The position numbers and the translations under genes were made by a program. Shown here one piece after another: positions 23,453 to 34,379 of a stretch of DNA of 64,000 nucleotides (its first letter is position 1; every line of letters begins with the position of its first letter). Source of the stretch: Pictodentalium vernedei (taxonomy: Eukaryota; Mollusca; Scaphopoda; Dentaliida; Dentaliidae); the NCBI GenBank assembly GCA_031216915.1, contig CM062297.1, forward strand, positions 178,984,356-179,048,355, in the 5' to 3' direction. The notes below the pieces were generated by a model. The model had not been told where the DNA came from and ran no database searches. It worked only from the letters and a program-made list of their open reading frames with translations.

Positions 23453-24929
23453 CTACTCAAAGTTTGCTGACCACCAAGTCTATCCAACTACCTGTTTTAT
23501 GTTTTAGTTGAAATATTGTGATGAAAAAATGTATATATTTTTTATTTATTTATATCTTTAATGATTTAAGTACAGAAATTAAGATTTTATTTGTGTTTGA
23601 CATTAGTTTTTAGCTCTTGAATACGATAACCATGGAAAATGGATATTATTGGTAAAAGAGGAAATTTTTCAATTTGCCAAAAAGTTGACGGAGCGAACTG
23701 GTATGGGTTCAATATCGAGAATGAGACCCATTACTGTTGCTTGACAACGCCTTCTCATGCTCCCAATCAGGTTCCAGGTGGTCCTTTGTGGGAAGTTGTT
23801 CCATTCTTGGACCAGCAAGGCACCAAGCTCCTGGACACTTCTTGGCTGGACTGGAAGGGCTGAAATTGTAGGTGCAACTCATTCCAGACATGTTCGATTG
23901 GATTCAGGTCAGGGGATCTTGCTGGCCAGTCCATACGCTCAATCCCCTCCCTCTGTCGGTTCTCCCAGACAGCATGGGCAAAATGAGGATGTGTAGTCAA
24001 TGTACCACGTTCAAGGACACAGAGCTCTGTACGTCCATCCCTGCTGATGCCCCCAGACCATGATTGACCCTCCACCATAGCGGTCATGCTCAGCAATGTT
24101 GGCTGCTTGGAATCGCTCTCCTGGTCTTCCCCATACCCTGGAACGCCTACTTGTGTGGTGTAGGCAGTACCTTGACTCATCTGTAAAAAGGACAGATCGC
24201 CAATCTTCTCTGGTCCATCCAACGTAGTCCATGGCCCATTCATATCGTGCCTGGTGGTGGTTCTGGGACACCGGAATGCGAATACATGGTCTTCTCGATC
24301 GGAGACCACCTTCTTGCAACCTTGCTCGGATAGTCTGCGTCGAAACATTTACCCCGGATGCATTCTGAAGGTCACTGCGAAGCTGGGTTGCTTTGGCAAA
24401 GCGGTTCCTATGGGCCTGAATTATCAAAAACCGGTCTTCAGCTGCAGATGTTGGCCTGTCTCTGCCACCACCATGCCGTCTTACTGGTGCGCCATACTGC
24501 TGAAATCTTGCCCAGGCTGTGGTGATCATCGTATGGTGCACACCAAGGGCTTCACCAACCTGACGATGGGTAGCCCCTTGCCCCACCATCCCTACAGCCA
24601 GCCACATTTCTGCTTCAGACAAATGTCTTCTTACATTTGCATTTGCCATATTCAATCATTAAATCACAAGGGTTTGTGTTGAAATGAAGATTGAATTCCC
24701 TACAAATGTCATGTACATGTAGACAGTACACGAAAACATCATGAAAATCAAGGGGTACATGCTTTCCATGACTGTCACGAAAAGTCTGCCTGTCAAGAGA
24801 GCTAATGTAAACACTGGGGACCATCTCAATACATTCCTCAATCATATCCACCAAACATATCGAAAATATGTCACAAGCAAATTTCACAATGATGTGTCAA
24901 ATATTTGGTACTTAGCATACTTTGAGTAG
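23453..24929 (-). mobile_element. Tc1/mariner-type DNA transposon (inactive)
   Basis: The terminal inverted repeats CTACTCAAAGTTTGCT and AGCATACTTTGAGTAG are flanked by TA (23451-23452 and 24930-24931). Its length is about 1.48 kb and it has a single minus-strand transposase, broken. Confidence 0.88.
23767..24655 (-). pseudogene. Tc1-like transposase (frameshifted)
   Basis: The N-terminal part has a helix-turn-helix region (MVGQGATHRQVGEALGVHH) and a GRDRPTSAAEDR linker. The first catalytic aspartate is in SVLFTDESRY, followed by GGGSIMVWG. The C-terminal part, in another frame from about 24050, has RMDWPARSPDLNPIEHVWNE with the final acidic residue. Homology crosses the frameshift. Where active family members have QDNAxxH, this copy reads GTLTTHPH, so the second catalytic aspartate appears to be lost. 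Confidence 0.88.
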
Positions 24930-24948
24930 TATAGTATTGACTCCTGGT

Positions 24949-26148
24949 GATAGAAAAAGAGGTCAAGGGGGTCCGTTACCGAAACTAGCTTAATTCCGTT
25001 TCAGGAATGTTTTTGTTTTTTTGAATGACATTCTCAAACAAACTGGTTAACGTTGAATACGAGTGAGTGCATAGAGAAAGACGATTTTTGACGTATCCAC
25101 GCTTGTCATCAGATGCAATATTTAAAACTTGAAAAGCGATGGAAATCGATTCGATATTAGATTCAATTAGATTCGATTCGACCCGAAAGGGTCCTTGTGT
25201 CGTCGATGAGCATGTAACATATTGTGCAGTATGTCTACCAGAATGCCGTTTTCATAAAAAAAATAAAGGCTCATACATGAAAGGTACATATAGAATTGTT
25301 CATTCTTTGTCAAAAATGAAGACGAAATAATATATCAATCCTTTGAAACCGAAAGATCGCTTTTTCGGCCCAGGGTCCTGATACGACCTGAATTCATGAA
25401 GTAGATAGACAGAGAGTGATACTCAGTGAAATTGTGTGGTAAATCAGTCAAGATCATCAACGTGCAGCCCTAAGTCTTCCCCAAGTAACGAATATAGACT
25501 CTGCCAATTTATGACTCTAAATTGGTATGAAATATACCATCAGCGTCCAAATGATTAAGGAGTTGAACTACTAACTTATTAATGCTTCAGTGCATGAAGC
25601 CTAGTTTGGGCTCTACTGGAAATTACTGGTACCATATTCAACGACTGCATATTCCATGGACGGTCTTCATATTCACTTGAAAGCAAAACAATGTTGTATC
25701 AATTTGTCTTCTCTCAGTCTATAGGTCAGTACAGACAGTATGTCCCGATGACCCCCTAATTAGAGACCCCCAGCAAGCCCCCCCCCCCCCCCCCTGAAAA
25801 TGCATTCTCTCGTCATTGCATACAACTCAAGATGTGTGTGTGTGCGGGGGGGGGGAGGGAGGTCGAAAATGGCTCAGATGCGAAAATTTTGTGTTTTCGG
25901 TCCCAAAAATAACAAGTCACCCCACTGGACCGAACAAGGACCCTTTGCGGGGGATTTAATTTAATTTAATTTAATTCCAGTCTGCTCGTGATCTTGAATA
26001 TTTGCCCACAAACACACTTTATTGGACTTTCACTGCCTCTGCCCCAAGCTGCACATGGCACGCATTACCTTGCCCCTTTCCCAAATTCCAACAGGCATGG
26101 GAGTTACCGTCCATTGTTAATACCGTATCCATTAAGAAACATACGTAC
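24949..26148. other. intron sequence with G/C tracts
   Basis: No exon or known repeat was supported. C and G tracts lie near 25781-25794 and 25845-25853. A (TTTAA)n-like run occurs near 25957. Confidence 0.4.
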
Positions 26149-26254
26149 CTAATACATTAGCTCCGTCTGTAGTTCCCACGTATTTGGTGAAAGTCAAAGC
26201 AATATCAGTGGTTGAGTTTGTTGAATTTTCAACCTTCTCGTATTGGGTTTGTGC
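26149..26254 (-). CDS. SLC1/EAAT-type glutamate transporter, exon
   Basis: This is a 106-bp internal exon. The acceptor is AAATTTCAG/GCACAAAC (phase 0) and the donor TATTAG/GTACGT (phase 1), which matches the phase-1 start of the exon at 14653-14779. The peptide begins AQTQYEKVENSTNSTTDIAL and ends TDGANVLG. In SLC1 transporters this is the extracellular loop after 'FKQ', with N-glycosylation sites (two NST here), leading into the 'NxLGLxVF' helix. The loop is shorter than in vertebrate EAATs. Upstream exons were not found within the window. Confidence 0.8.
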
Positions 26255-26319
26255 CTGAAATTTATCATAAATATAGAATCTCCATCGAGTAATGATTTGA
26301 TAAGAAATTTCTAAACCAG

Positions 26320-26555
26320 CTGGAGACAATACTATAAAACTTTTACAACTGTATTTTCTAGAACTGTTTTTCTATCTATTAATATAATTGACTAAAATGA
26401 ACCATTAGCATTTTCAAAGATGTGGCAATTTGCCAGTTGGCAAATTGCCACATCTTTGAAAATGCTAATGGTTCATTTCAACCCATTTAAAGTCATAACT
26501 AAAAAATACAATTCTAGAAAATACAACTGTAAAGGTTTTATAGTATTGGCCCCAG
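26320..26555. mobile_element. second palindromic MITE family, full copy
   Basis: This ~236-bp near-palindrome has ends CTGGAGACAATACTATAAAA and its counterpart TTTTATAGTATTGGCCCCAG. The centre is GATGTGGCAATTTGCCAGTT, then GGCAAATTGCCACATC. There is no coding capacity. It lies 65 bases from an SLC1 exon. Confidence 0.75.
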
Positions 26556-26880
26556 GATTGAGACTCACATCGATTTTTGTGAACGAGCTTCCGAAATTTC
26601 ATATAAAATCATGACGAATGTGTGACCTTACATTCTTTTTCTCACATACTGTATAATTTGTCGCAAAGTGACGTCAAATAACGCAAAAGATTAATTCGAT
26701 TCTACTTTCGAATACACTTACAATGTTATGAAATTAAGTTGACTTCTGACGTCATATATTTATTAGATGTCTTACGTTCGACATTTACGTAATGAGCTAT
26801 TTGATGGTGATTATGTGAAAAACATAGTTATTTTGTATACTTCTTTAAATACCAGACAGGTTTTGTACCACGCAGTAGAG

Positions 26881-28275
26881 CACAGTTCGATACGACTGGA
26901 GCACTACTGAAACAGCAACGGAGTGGAGTTTCCACCCACAGTATACTTCTTTATGTATTAGTTGGGTTTTGTACCACGCAGTAGAGTACAGTTGTTGCGA
27001 AGTGAGCCCACAGGGGTTAATTGAGCCCGCAAGCTCGAGGTACGATCTCGAGCTCATGAAAGTGAGATGGGGTTTTGTTTAGAAACACAGTGGAATCAAG
27101 TTTATTTAACTTATTTAACAGTTTATTAACATATTTGAAAATACAAGAAAATTACATGGAATCGTAAAAATTGGCGACCAGACTACAGGCGTACTCTGTG
27201 GGTACACGTCAGATGGTCTGTTGACAATATTAGGCATACCTTTGCAGGCCATATTGTCAACAAGCAGTAACATTGTAGGATTTGTTGATAGATGGAACAA
27301 TAACATTCGGCAGTATTCCCTGGGATGTTGGTGTTCGGACTGTCCAACAAATCATAACATGTACCTGGTGAGACTCCCCGGAGATCTGGGGATGCATAGT
27401 TGCAAAATTAAACAAGTCACCAGGACATTCTGCCGGTTAACTGACTCCCGGCAGAATACTATTCGATAGCCGAAATTCCATGGGCTGCATGCAGACTGAT
27501 GGACAGTCTGCATGGCAGTAATAGAGTCTACAAAATGGCGACCGCCACGTCAAGGGACTCTCCCTAAATTCCCCAAAACTCAGGGAGAATTTGCTGACGG
27601 TCGTCACGTACCCCAGGTATTGCATCAGAAATTTGGTGTATATAAGCACCAATTTCTGACTGCTAAGTCAAGTTGTCTCTGGGCTCCTGACGAACTCATA
27701 ACGGTCTGCAAGAAGAAACCCAGGATGCCGGCACTACGATTGAAGGTATGAACTTTGTTGTTTGTTACCATGTACATTTTATGCCAGAGACAACGACAGT
27801 TTAGTCGCGATTTATTATAGAATAATTGATTGCTTAGTTTAATTAAAATAGTAGATAATTTGAAACTGATCTTCGTTCTGATGTACACGACAAGTTCGTG
27901 AATTTGCTGAACCCAGAATCTGGAGCCTTTGTCTGATATCGTCTAGTAAAGGAATCACAAAACGCCACGGGCTGGTGGGACCTCACGGAACTGCCAGTAA
28001 TCACAACGCTTGAAGTCAGAATTTACGATCACAGAGCGATAGACTTTTTACTTAATTCCGCAACACAGTTCGGTACGAGTGGAGCACTGCTGAAACACCA
28101 ACGGAGTGGGGTTTCCACCCACAGTGTACTTCTTTATGTATTAGTTGGATTTTCTACCACCCAGTAGAGCACAGTTCGATACGAGTGGAGCACTACTGAA
28201 ACACCGACGGAGTGGAGTTTCCACCCAGAGTATACTTCTTTATGTATTAGTTGGGTTTTTTATGATCCAGTTGTG
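26881..28275 (+). repeat. ~105-bp tandem units of the left arm
   Basis: Three units carry 'gcactactgaaacaccaacg', 'gtttccacccagagtatact' and 'taccacgcagtagag', starting near 26881, 26988 and 28170; the second is split by the solo LTR. The right arm has two such units (about 47610-47815, inverted). Confidence 0.75.
26993..28065. mobile_element. solo LTR (fossil), 1.07 kb
   Basis: It starts TGTTGCG and ends CGCAACA (TG..CA with inverted ends). A 4-bp CAGT duplication flanks it (26989-26992 and 28066-28069). The neighbouring tandem unit gives the unoccupied site. Inside is a TATA-like 'ggtgtatataagcacc' near 27636-27651 and small hairpins, but no protein. Family is uncertain (Ty3/gypsy or BEL/Pao). 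Confidence 0.65.
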
Positions 28276-28498
28276 CGCGGTTTGGAGTTTCCACCCAGAA
28301 TAGCAAAATGTCGCGAAGAAGCAACATGGACGTTAATTAGTGGTCTCGGTCGGATGGGGGTTTGTCCACACTAGATTTCCAGTTGCACCCCCCCCCCCCC
28401 CTCTTCCCGCTAGGTAAAATTCCAACTACCACTACATAATTTCAAACAGGTGGGGAATTCCATCATCACTCCCTCCCAAGTCAAATCCAACCACAGGT

Positions 28499-28735
28499 TT
28501 TAGCCCGTTACCCAACTCCCACCGAAATCAAATTTTGTTAATTTAATTTTTTTTTTTTAAATTTTCAAAAAAAAATTTCAACAAAACCATTTCATGTAAC
28601 CCCTCATTGGAACAAGCTAGACGAGCTCGTTCCAATGAGTGGGTCACATGATATGTTTCTGTCGAAATTATTTGAATTTTTTTTCCACCGACGGTGCGGC
28701 TGATTTGTGGAAGGATTAGGATGTCGAATTTCAAT
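28499..28735. mobile_element. palindromic piggyBac-type MITE, copy 9 (old)
   Basis: A diverged copy in the left arm, from GCCCGTTACCCAACTCCC to 'gctgatttgtggaagg', with core CTCATTGGAACAAG / CTCGTTCCAATGAG. It supplies the empty-site sequence for the Polinton insertion in the opposite arm. Confidence 0.6.
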
Positions 28736-28743
28736 TGTATACC

Positions 28744-29487
28744 CCCTTGACTGTACATGATCCAACTAAGACTCTTAGTAGTCACAAATTCCAACAACAA
28801 ACCAATATTTGGAGGATTTCACTACTTTTCAGTCTGAAAGCGCCAAATGTTGGCCAAACAAATTCTGGACATGTTTGAAAAATTCCACAAGCATCCTGTC
28901 TGTAATTTCCAACTTTTAATAAATTAGGGCTTCAAATTTCCAGCTATTGTAAATTTGACAAATAACCGGGGAGTGGGATGTTGAGACACCCACACCTCCA
29001 TTGGCAACGCCCCGAGAAGCACTAGCAGTAAATGCCCCCAAATACCCATATGTAGGGTTTAATTGGTGTGTGTCGGTATGTGCCTACCAGATATACTCTA
29101 ATAACTATCATCCAAAAGGTATCCTCCAAAAGGTATCCTCCAAAATGTATCCTCCAATGCTGAATCATCGTGTCATTAGTATCCTCCAATACCGAGATGA
29201 GGGTAAGATTCGTTCGAGGAGTCACTCGCTCGAGTAAATTACTCGATAGCTTATTTGCTCGATAAGATTCGAGTCGATGTATTTGACTGCTAGTAGAAGC
29301 CAGGTATGATAGTGATTATCATATAGTGATTTTGGTACTGAAAGTGATAGCAGTCGGTAGATAGTGTAGGAATCTCTAGCACGGGGCATCTTGGGGTAAT
29401 CAACAGTAGTGGTACAGACCAGTAGTAGTGGCAGTTAAGAGTGGAAGCTGATCATAGGGCAGATGATGGTGACAATCAGCAGTCATG
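28744..29487. other. core of the long-TIR element
   Basis: There is no gene. Repeated 'aaaaggtatcctcc' blocks (29100-29160) and 'gtcactcgctcgagtaaatt' (29220-29245) relate it to the cores at 12680-13290 and 48000-48240. Confidence 0.6.
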
Positions 29488-29504
29488 AGGGTACACAACT
29501 GAAA

Positions 29505-29725
29505 TTCTGCATCTTGACTCTTCAACAAATCAGCCGCACCGGCGGTAGAAATTTAAAAAAAACACATTTTCGACCGAAACATATCATGTGACCCCCTCAT
29601 TGGAACGAGCTCGTCGAGTTCGTTCCAATGAGGGGTTACATGAAATGGTTTTGTTGAAATATAAAAAAAAAAAAAAAAAAAAAAAAAAATTAAATTAACA
29701 AAATTTGATTTCGGTGTGAGTTGGG
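29505..29725. mobile_element. palindromic piggyBac-type MITE, copy 10 (split by the Polinton)
   Basis: This is the right-arm counterpart of copy 9, inverted. It is cut at GTTGGG (29720-29725) and resumes after the Polinton at 47408 with TAACGGGCTGAAACC. Confidence 0.65.
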
Positions 29726-30424
29726 AGTAGGTGATAAATGAGAGTTAAATGACGCTTTTTCAAAAAACTGTACATGTACACGTACATGTACGTGTACCGC
29801 CATAGGGATTCAGTGTTAAATCGTGTACAGAGTGTAAAAAATGTCGTTTTTACATGGTGTCCCAGAACTCTCAATTGTTTTTTGACCGCTCGGATCGCAC
29901 GTTTGATCGTTCAAACAGCCGTTGGCGAACGAGTGCGAATTCGACACATCGCTCGGAAGGCAAAAATGTACGAAAATTTGAAGAAATGTGAAGTTAAAAA
30001 TTTTTGTCGACGTTCCCATCGCGGATCAGACCTTCGATCTATCGTTGGCGAACGCAAACAAAAAACGCTTTGAGAGTTCTAGGACTGCACCAAAAATGCG
30101 TTTTGAGAGGTCAGAGACACCGACGTTCGCGATCGCATTTCGAGCGGTCGAGGGTGCGATCCGATCGGTGAAAAAACGATTGAGAGTTCTAGGACAGGAA
30201 ATCGATCTCAAAAAGTTTTCTCGACGTTCGCCAACGGCGCGAAGTGGGTGTAAAGCGTAGTTACTCATCGAGGATTTTTTTTAAAAAACCGATTTCGTTC
30301 TCCGGTACATCGAAAAATGCGGTTTGAGAGTTCTGGGACACCACCACGTTCGCGATCGCGTTCCGGACGGTCGAGGGTGCGATCCGATCGCGAAAACGAT
30401 TTGTCGATTCACCTCGCGAGTTTT
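29726..30424 (+). repeat. Polinton left TIR
   Basis: It is mirrored at 46730-47401. Internal subrepeats include TTGAGAGTTCTGGGACACC-type blocks (near 29862, 30072, 30181, 30320) and GGTGCGATCCGATCG blocks. No gene. Confidence 0.9.
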
Positions 30425-31068
30425 AAGGTAAATCCTAATAGATCAGTTTTGTAGACTCAGTGTAAATAAAAATAGTTTTTTTCGTTCAAATAAAAAATCA
30501 ACTATAAAGCGTTTCACTTAGATGGGTTTTAAGAGATAAAAATTGTGTTATAAATTGACACTATGAAAATCTTTGCAAAAATCCTTTTCATGTTTTGTTC
30601 TGGTGTAAATGAAAGGTATTTCGTTTTAATAATGGACAATAAAATCGCGTTTTCCACTCAGTCAGGTTTTTAAGAGGTAAATCGAATTTTAATCGACTTG
30701 TGATAATGTCTCGGAGATATGAATGAACCCTTTTAACGGATATAATTATTCTCAAACACGTTAAATCAGAAACCGGTTTCTTATGCGCTAAACTTTCAAA
30801 CTTTTTCAAAGTCCTTCTGTTCGTCACGGAGTGAATAATCGGTGATGTGATCTTTAACACATTCGAGGGCAAAACGCATTTATCGAGGTTTCATTTGTAA
30901 AATGTTTTTCCTCAACTGGTTTTAGTTATTATATATTAAAGACAGAAGATTTTTATTTACTTAAAACATAAAACATAAAAATAATTATACATTTAATTTT
31001 GAGAATAAAAAAATAACTCACGTTAGCATACTCTAAAGGAAATATTAATAATTTTAAAAACGAAAAAA
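30425..31068. other. Polinton spacer
   Basis: AT-rich sequence between the TIR and the first gene. It probably holds the promoter of the plus-strand genes; nothing specific is seen. Confidence 0.5.
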
Positions 31069-31972
31069 TGTTTTTACACATCACAGATTCCAAGCGGAGA
31101 GATCAACTTCTCAACGAATATGAACGTGGTAAGAAGAGTATTCAATCAGCTGTGACAGAAGCAGGCGACTTGGAGAAATGGAATTAAAACGCGAAACCAC
31201 AAAATTATTTAAACCCATGACGGAGGTTCAGGAACGAAGTAAAAAGGAGATCGTTGACGAATTGAGGCCCTTAAAAGAAAGTTCTTTGAGAATGGATTCG
31301 TTGCCCGGCAGTTTTACGAGGGGGTTTTCCTTTCAAAGATCATCGCTGGATTACGTTCCCATGAGGATCGAAACCGACGTGAGCGAAAGCGACGATGCGG
31401 TTTCGACTATCACCACTGATGGCGTCGCGTCGTCCGAGTGTGGTGGTAAGAGAGATCTGTTGTATGGAATTTATAAGGATTCTGGTGGTAGAACTTTCGT
31501 AGGCGACACCGAAGTGCAAGAGGATGATGATAATGTAATCGTCGGTTCGAATAGGTACGAATTAACTCCTGGACTGCGCAAATTGCTCCTTTTCGACAAG
31601 CCTGGAGATTACACAGATCGGGATTTCAACAGCGTCATTCTGGTTCAGACCCACGCCATGAATAGAAATAACGATGCCAGAGAAACGAGACCCAAAGCCA
31701 ATAGAGGTTACAAGTGGACGAAGGTGGTGAAACCCATATGGGATATGAATAAGAAGTTCGTCGAATCGGTGACTGGCAAAGGAGTGGGAACCACTTTTCT
31801 TCCGAACGATTCTGACGCTCTGTCTCAGAGATTGAGATTGTTGATGGCAAGTCGATGCGCTGGTAATACTGGATTAGATAATGAGATAGTGAACATAGGC
31901 GACGAATTGTTGAGGCAAAAGGTTTTGAATAAACACGATTATAAAAGGCTGATGAACGAATTGAAGTACTGA
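31069..31972 (+). pseudogene. Polinton conserved protein, PX/DUF8207-like (fossil)
   Basis: The first gene of the plus-strand block. Its recognisable centre has YELTPGLRKLLLFDKPGDYT followed by RDFNSVILVQTHAMN and GYKWTKVVKPIW. This resembles the 'TPGLxxLL..xPxxYTxxDLxxYxxILxxTxA' block common in animal Polintons. The function is unknown. The N-terminal region is charged and probably helical; the C-terminus is basic. It is read as a remnant. Confidence 0.65.
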
Positions 31973-32126
31973 TATATATATAATAAGTAGAGAGAAAAAA
32001 CAAACAAACAAAAAATATATAAAATAAAAACAGTAAATTTTACACTAGAAAATATTAAAAAGTATTTAAACAACAAACGATTTACCAGTGAAAAAAAACC
32101 CAAAATATATATTATAAAATAAAAAT
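31973..32126 (+). promoter_or_regulatory. candidate Polinton promoter region
   Basis: TATATATATAATAAGTAGAG followed by AGAAAAAAC lies about 100-150 bases before the next start. Similar TATATATA+GAGAGA motifs precede several minus-strand genes of this element. Confidence 0.4.
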
Positions 32127-32399
32127 ATGTTGGTGATAAAGAACAGGGGATACGTTAGAACTTACGTTCACGGCGGTTCTGGCATCGTCGATTCTACAAT
32201 GCGAGCGTTCACGAGATATACAGGTAGAAAATTCGCATCGACCACGTTTGAGGTCGGTAAGAAGATGGCTTTGGATGTTGGTAAGAAAGCCGCTTCTGAA
32301 GCTAATGGTAGGATAGCTTCTGTGGCTGGCAAGTGGGCAGCCGACACGTTGATCGACAAGTTGATCAGTCTGCCGGCGAAGCGAGCTACGTTAGAGTGA
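32127..32399 (+). CDS. Polinton small basic amphipathic protein (fossil)
   Basis: 90 residues. It has a basic N-terminus, then an alanine/lysine-rich amphipathic region (FEVGKKMALDVGKKAASEAN, then GRIASVAGKWAADTLIDKLI). It lies between the PX-like gene and the packaging ATPase on the same strand. Small basic or amphipathic virion proteins occur in this position in related elements, so a DNA-condensing or membrane-active virion role is possible. This is inference, as I recognise no specific family. Confidence 0.55.
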   Translation: MLVIKNRGYVRTYVHGGSGIVDSTMRAFTRYTGRKFASTTFEVGKKMALDVGKKAASEANGRIASVAGKWAADTLIDKLISLPAKRATLE

Positions 32400-32593
32400 T
32401 CGCCGAAAAGTTGAAAAGATTTTAAGGACGCTGTGGTACCCATACAAGATTTAGCCAAAAATTATGAGTGTATCTGGATTGAAGAGAACTCGCGACGGTG
32501 TAATATAAATAAATAATAATATTTATAAAAACTGAGTTTGAAAAACATAAAATTGTGTTTGAAAAATCTAAAATAACAAAAAAATAAACAAAG

Positions 32594-33415
32594 ATGAACA
32601 TTAAAGATATGTCTTGGAACGACGCCACGACCAAGAGGTCGAATAACGAGTTCTTTCCCAAAAGCATAAGAGGCTTGATAGTGGGAAAATCGAATTGTGG
32701 AAAGACCAATCTGTTGATGAATCTGTTGTCGGAAGCCGACTGGTTGGATTACGACAGATTATTCGAGTTTGGCAAGAGCTTGTTTCAACCCCAATACAGA
32801 TTGCTTCGAGAGTGCATGGATCGTAGATTGCCCAAGGACGTCATAGCGAGAATCTTTGACAGTAGGGAGGAATTCGACAAAAGTGAAGCTTCTCTTTCGA
32901 CCATTTTGGACGGTGCGGCGATGGAATTGATGAAGAGAAATGCATCTTCGAACATCGAGTGTCGATTTTATGAGAACGCTAGCGATGTTCCAGATCCTAG
33001 AGAATTGAAATCGGAAGATAAGAATCTCATGATTTTCGATGATCTTCTTTTGGAGAGACAGAACAGATGCGAATCGTATTACGTTAGGGGTCGTCACAGC
33101 AACGTGGACTGTTTCTACCTATCGCAGAATTATTTTCGATTGCCCAGACAGACGACAAGGGAGAACGCTAATTTACTGTGTCTCTTTCGCCAGGATCTCA
33201 AGAATCTCAATCACATCTACGGTGATCACGTCGCAAATGACATGAGCGTGGCGGAATTCAGGAGATTCTGCAAGAGGGTTTGGGATGGAGGACTTTACAA
33301 TTTTGTCATGATCGATTTGACTAGCGAATTTAATCGCGGAAAATATCGGAGCGGATTCGACAAGTTTTATGTTTCTGATGATAATAAGATAGAGAGCGAC
33401 AATAAAATTAGATAA
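32594..33415 (+). CDS. Polinton genome-packaging ATPase (FtsK/HerA type, fossil)
   Basis: 273 residues, the usual size for Polinton ATPases. The Walker A loop is RGLIVGKSNCGKTNLLMNLL (about residues 25-44). Walker B is NLMIFDDLL (about 145-153). A later block, YVRGRHSNVDCFYLSQNYF then RLPRQTTRENANLLCLFRQD, contains the sensor/arginine-finger region typical of A32-like enzymes. The family pumps DNA into the capsid. It lies just before the minor capsid region, the common Polinton order. The gene looks whole. Confidence 0.92.
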   Translation: MNIKDMSWNDATTKRSNNEFFPKSIRGLIVGKSNCGKTNLLMNLLSEADWLDYDRLFEFGKSLFQPQYRLLRECMDRRLPKDVIARIFDSREEFDKSEASLSTILDGAAMELMKRNASSNIECRFYENASDVPDPRELKSEDKNLMIFDDLLLERQNRCESYYVRGRHSNVDCFYLSQNYFRLPRQTTRENANLLCLFRQDLKNLNHIYGDHVANDMSVAEFRRFCKRVWDGGLYNFVMIDLTSEFNRGKYRSGFDKFYVSDDNKIESDNKIR

Positions 33416-33463
33416 TAATAAATCATCAAGTAATTTAATTTTGAAAAAATAAATTAAAATATA

Positions 33464-34219
33464 ATGTTCGAATAAGGAGAATTGTTAGAACGGATAGCCG
33501 AGAATACGGCTGCAAAACAATCCATTCAAATCGTGGTGAGTGGCGATTCGACTCGATTCGCGACGAAATTCGAACATTCCATCGAATTGAATAGAGAGAA
33601 AAGATACGAGATAGCGTTGGTGAATCTGGAGACTTATTATTCCTTTCCCAACGTCACCGAAAAAAATAACTCGTTCAAGTATTCCGACAGAGTGGATTGG
33701 TTGGAGATTCGAATTCCCAAAGGAAGTTATGACATGGACGATTTGAACAATTACATTCAGACATGAATGAAGTCAGATGAAAAGGGAAGCAACAAGATCA
33801 GACTCGCTCCCAACCCTAATACCGTACAGACGATGTTGGATTTGGAAGATAATTTTCGAGTGGATTTCAACACGGACGATTCTATAGGCAAGATGCTGGG
33901 ATTCAATCGAAAGATGAATCGAGGCCACACAGCATCTGAAAATACGGTCGACATTCTCGCAATCAATAGCATTCTGGTGAACGTGGACGTGATTGCTGGA
34001 AGCTATGTGAATGGTAGCGCTAAACTGACGATCTATTCCTTCTTTCCAAACTCGTCGCAGGGTTATAAGATCATGGAATGACCTCGAAATTTAGTTGATC
34101 TACCAGTGATTTTAGACACTTTGTATAGTCTCAAAACCACATTGACGGATCAAAATGGCGAACTGTTAGATCTTCGTGGAGAGAGGGTGACGATACGATT
34201 TCACATAAGAGAAATATAA
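33464..34219 (+). pseudogene. Polinton minor capsid (penton-like) protein (fossil)
   Basis: Recognisable jelly-roll pieces are YEIALVNLETYYSFPNV near the start, VDFNTDDSIGKMLGF in the middle and a closing TTLTDQNGELLDLRGERVTI. These match the single-jelly-roll penton proteins of Polintons, which sit at capsid vertices. The gene follows the ATPase. It is a broken copy. Confidence 0.85.
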
Positions 34220-34379
34220 GAAGCAAAAAAAAAAAAAAAATATAAAAATATTGCGTATATATATAAATAAGAAAATAAAATAAACGCAATATTAATTTAC
34301 AAAAATTATTTAATATATATAATTATCATTAAAACAAAAAAAAACAATTGAACAAAATATATTTAAAAAAAAAAGAATC
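34220..34379. promoter_or_regulatory. AT-rich spacer with TATA-like run
   Basis: 'gcgtatatatataaataaga' lies about 130 bases before the next start. It is a candidate promoter only. Confidence 0.35.

Larger units (their letters stand above)
23225..24948. mobile_element. second palindromic MITE, interrupted by a Tc1-like transposon
   Basis: Ends of the CCTGGGGC..ACTATAAAACTTTTAC type are shared with 26320-26555. The element is split at a TA by the transposon at 23453-24929. The right remnant (24930-24948) reads 'tatagtattgactcctgg', matching the end of the uninterrupted copy. Confidence 0.75.

Noticed and set aside
2509-29650. Repeated open frames containing CDPSLERARRARSNEGSHDM at many places
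   Set aside because: They are translations of the MITE palindrome, which is non-coding and reads alike on both strands.
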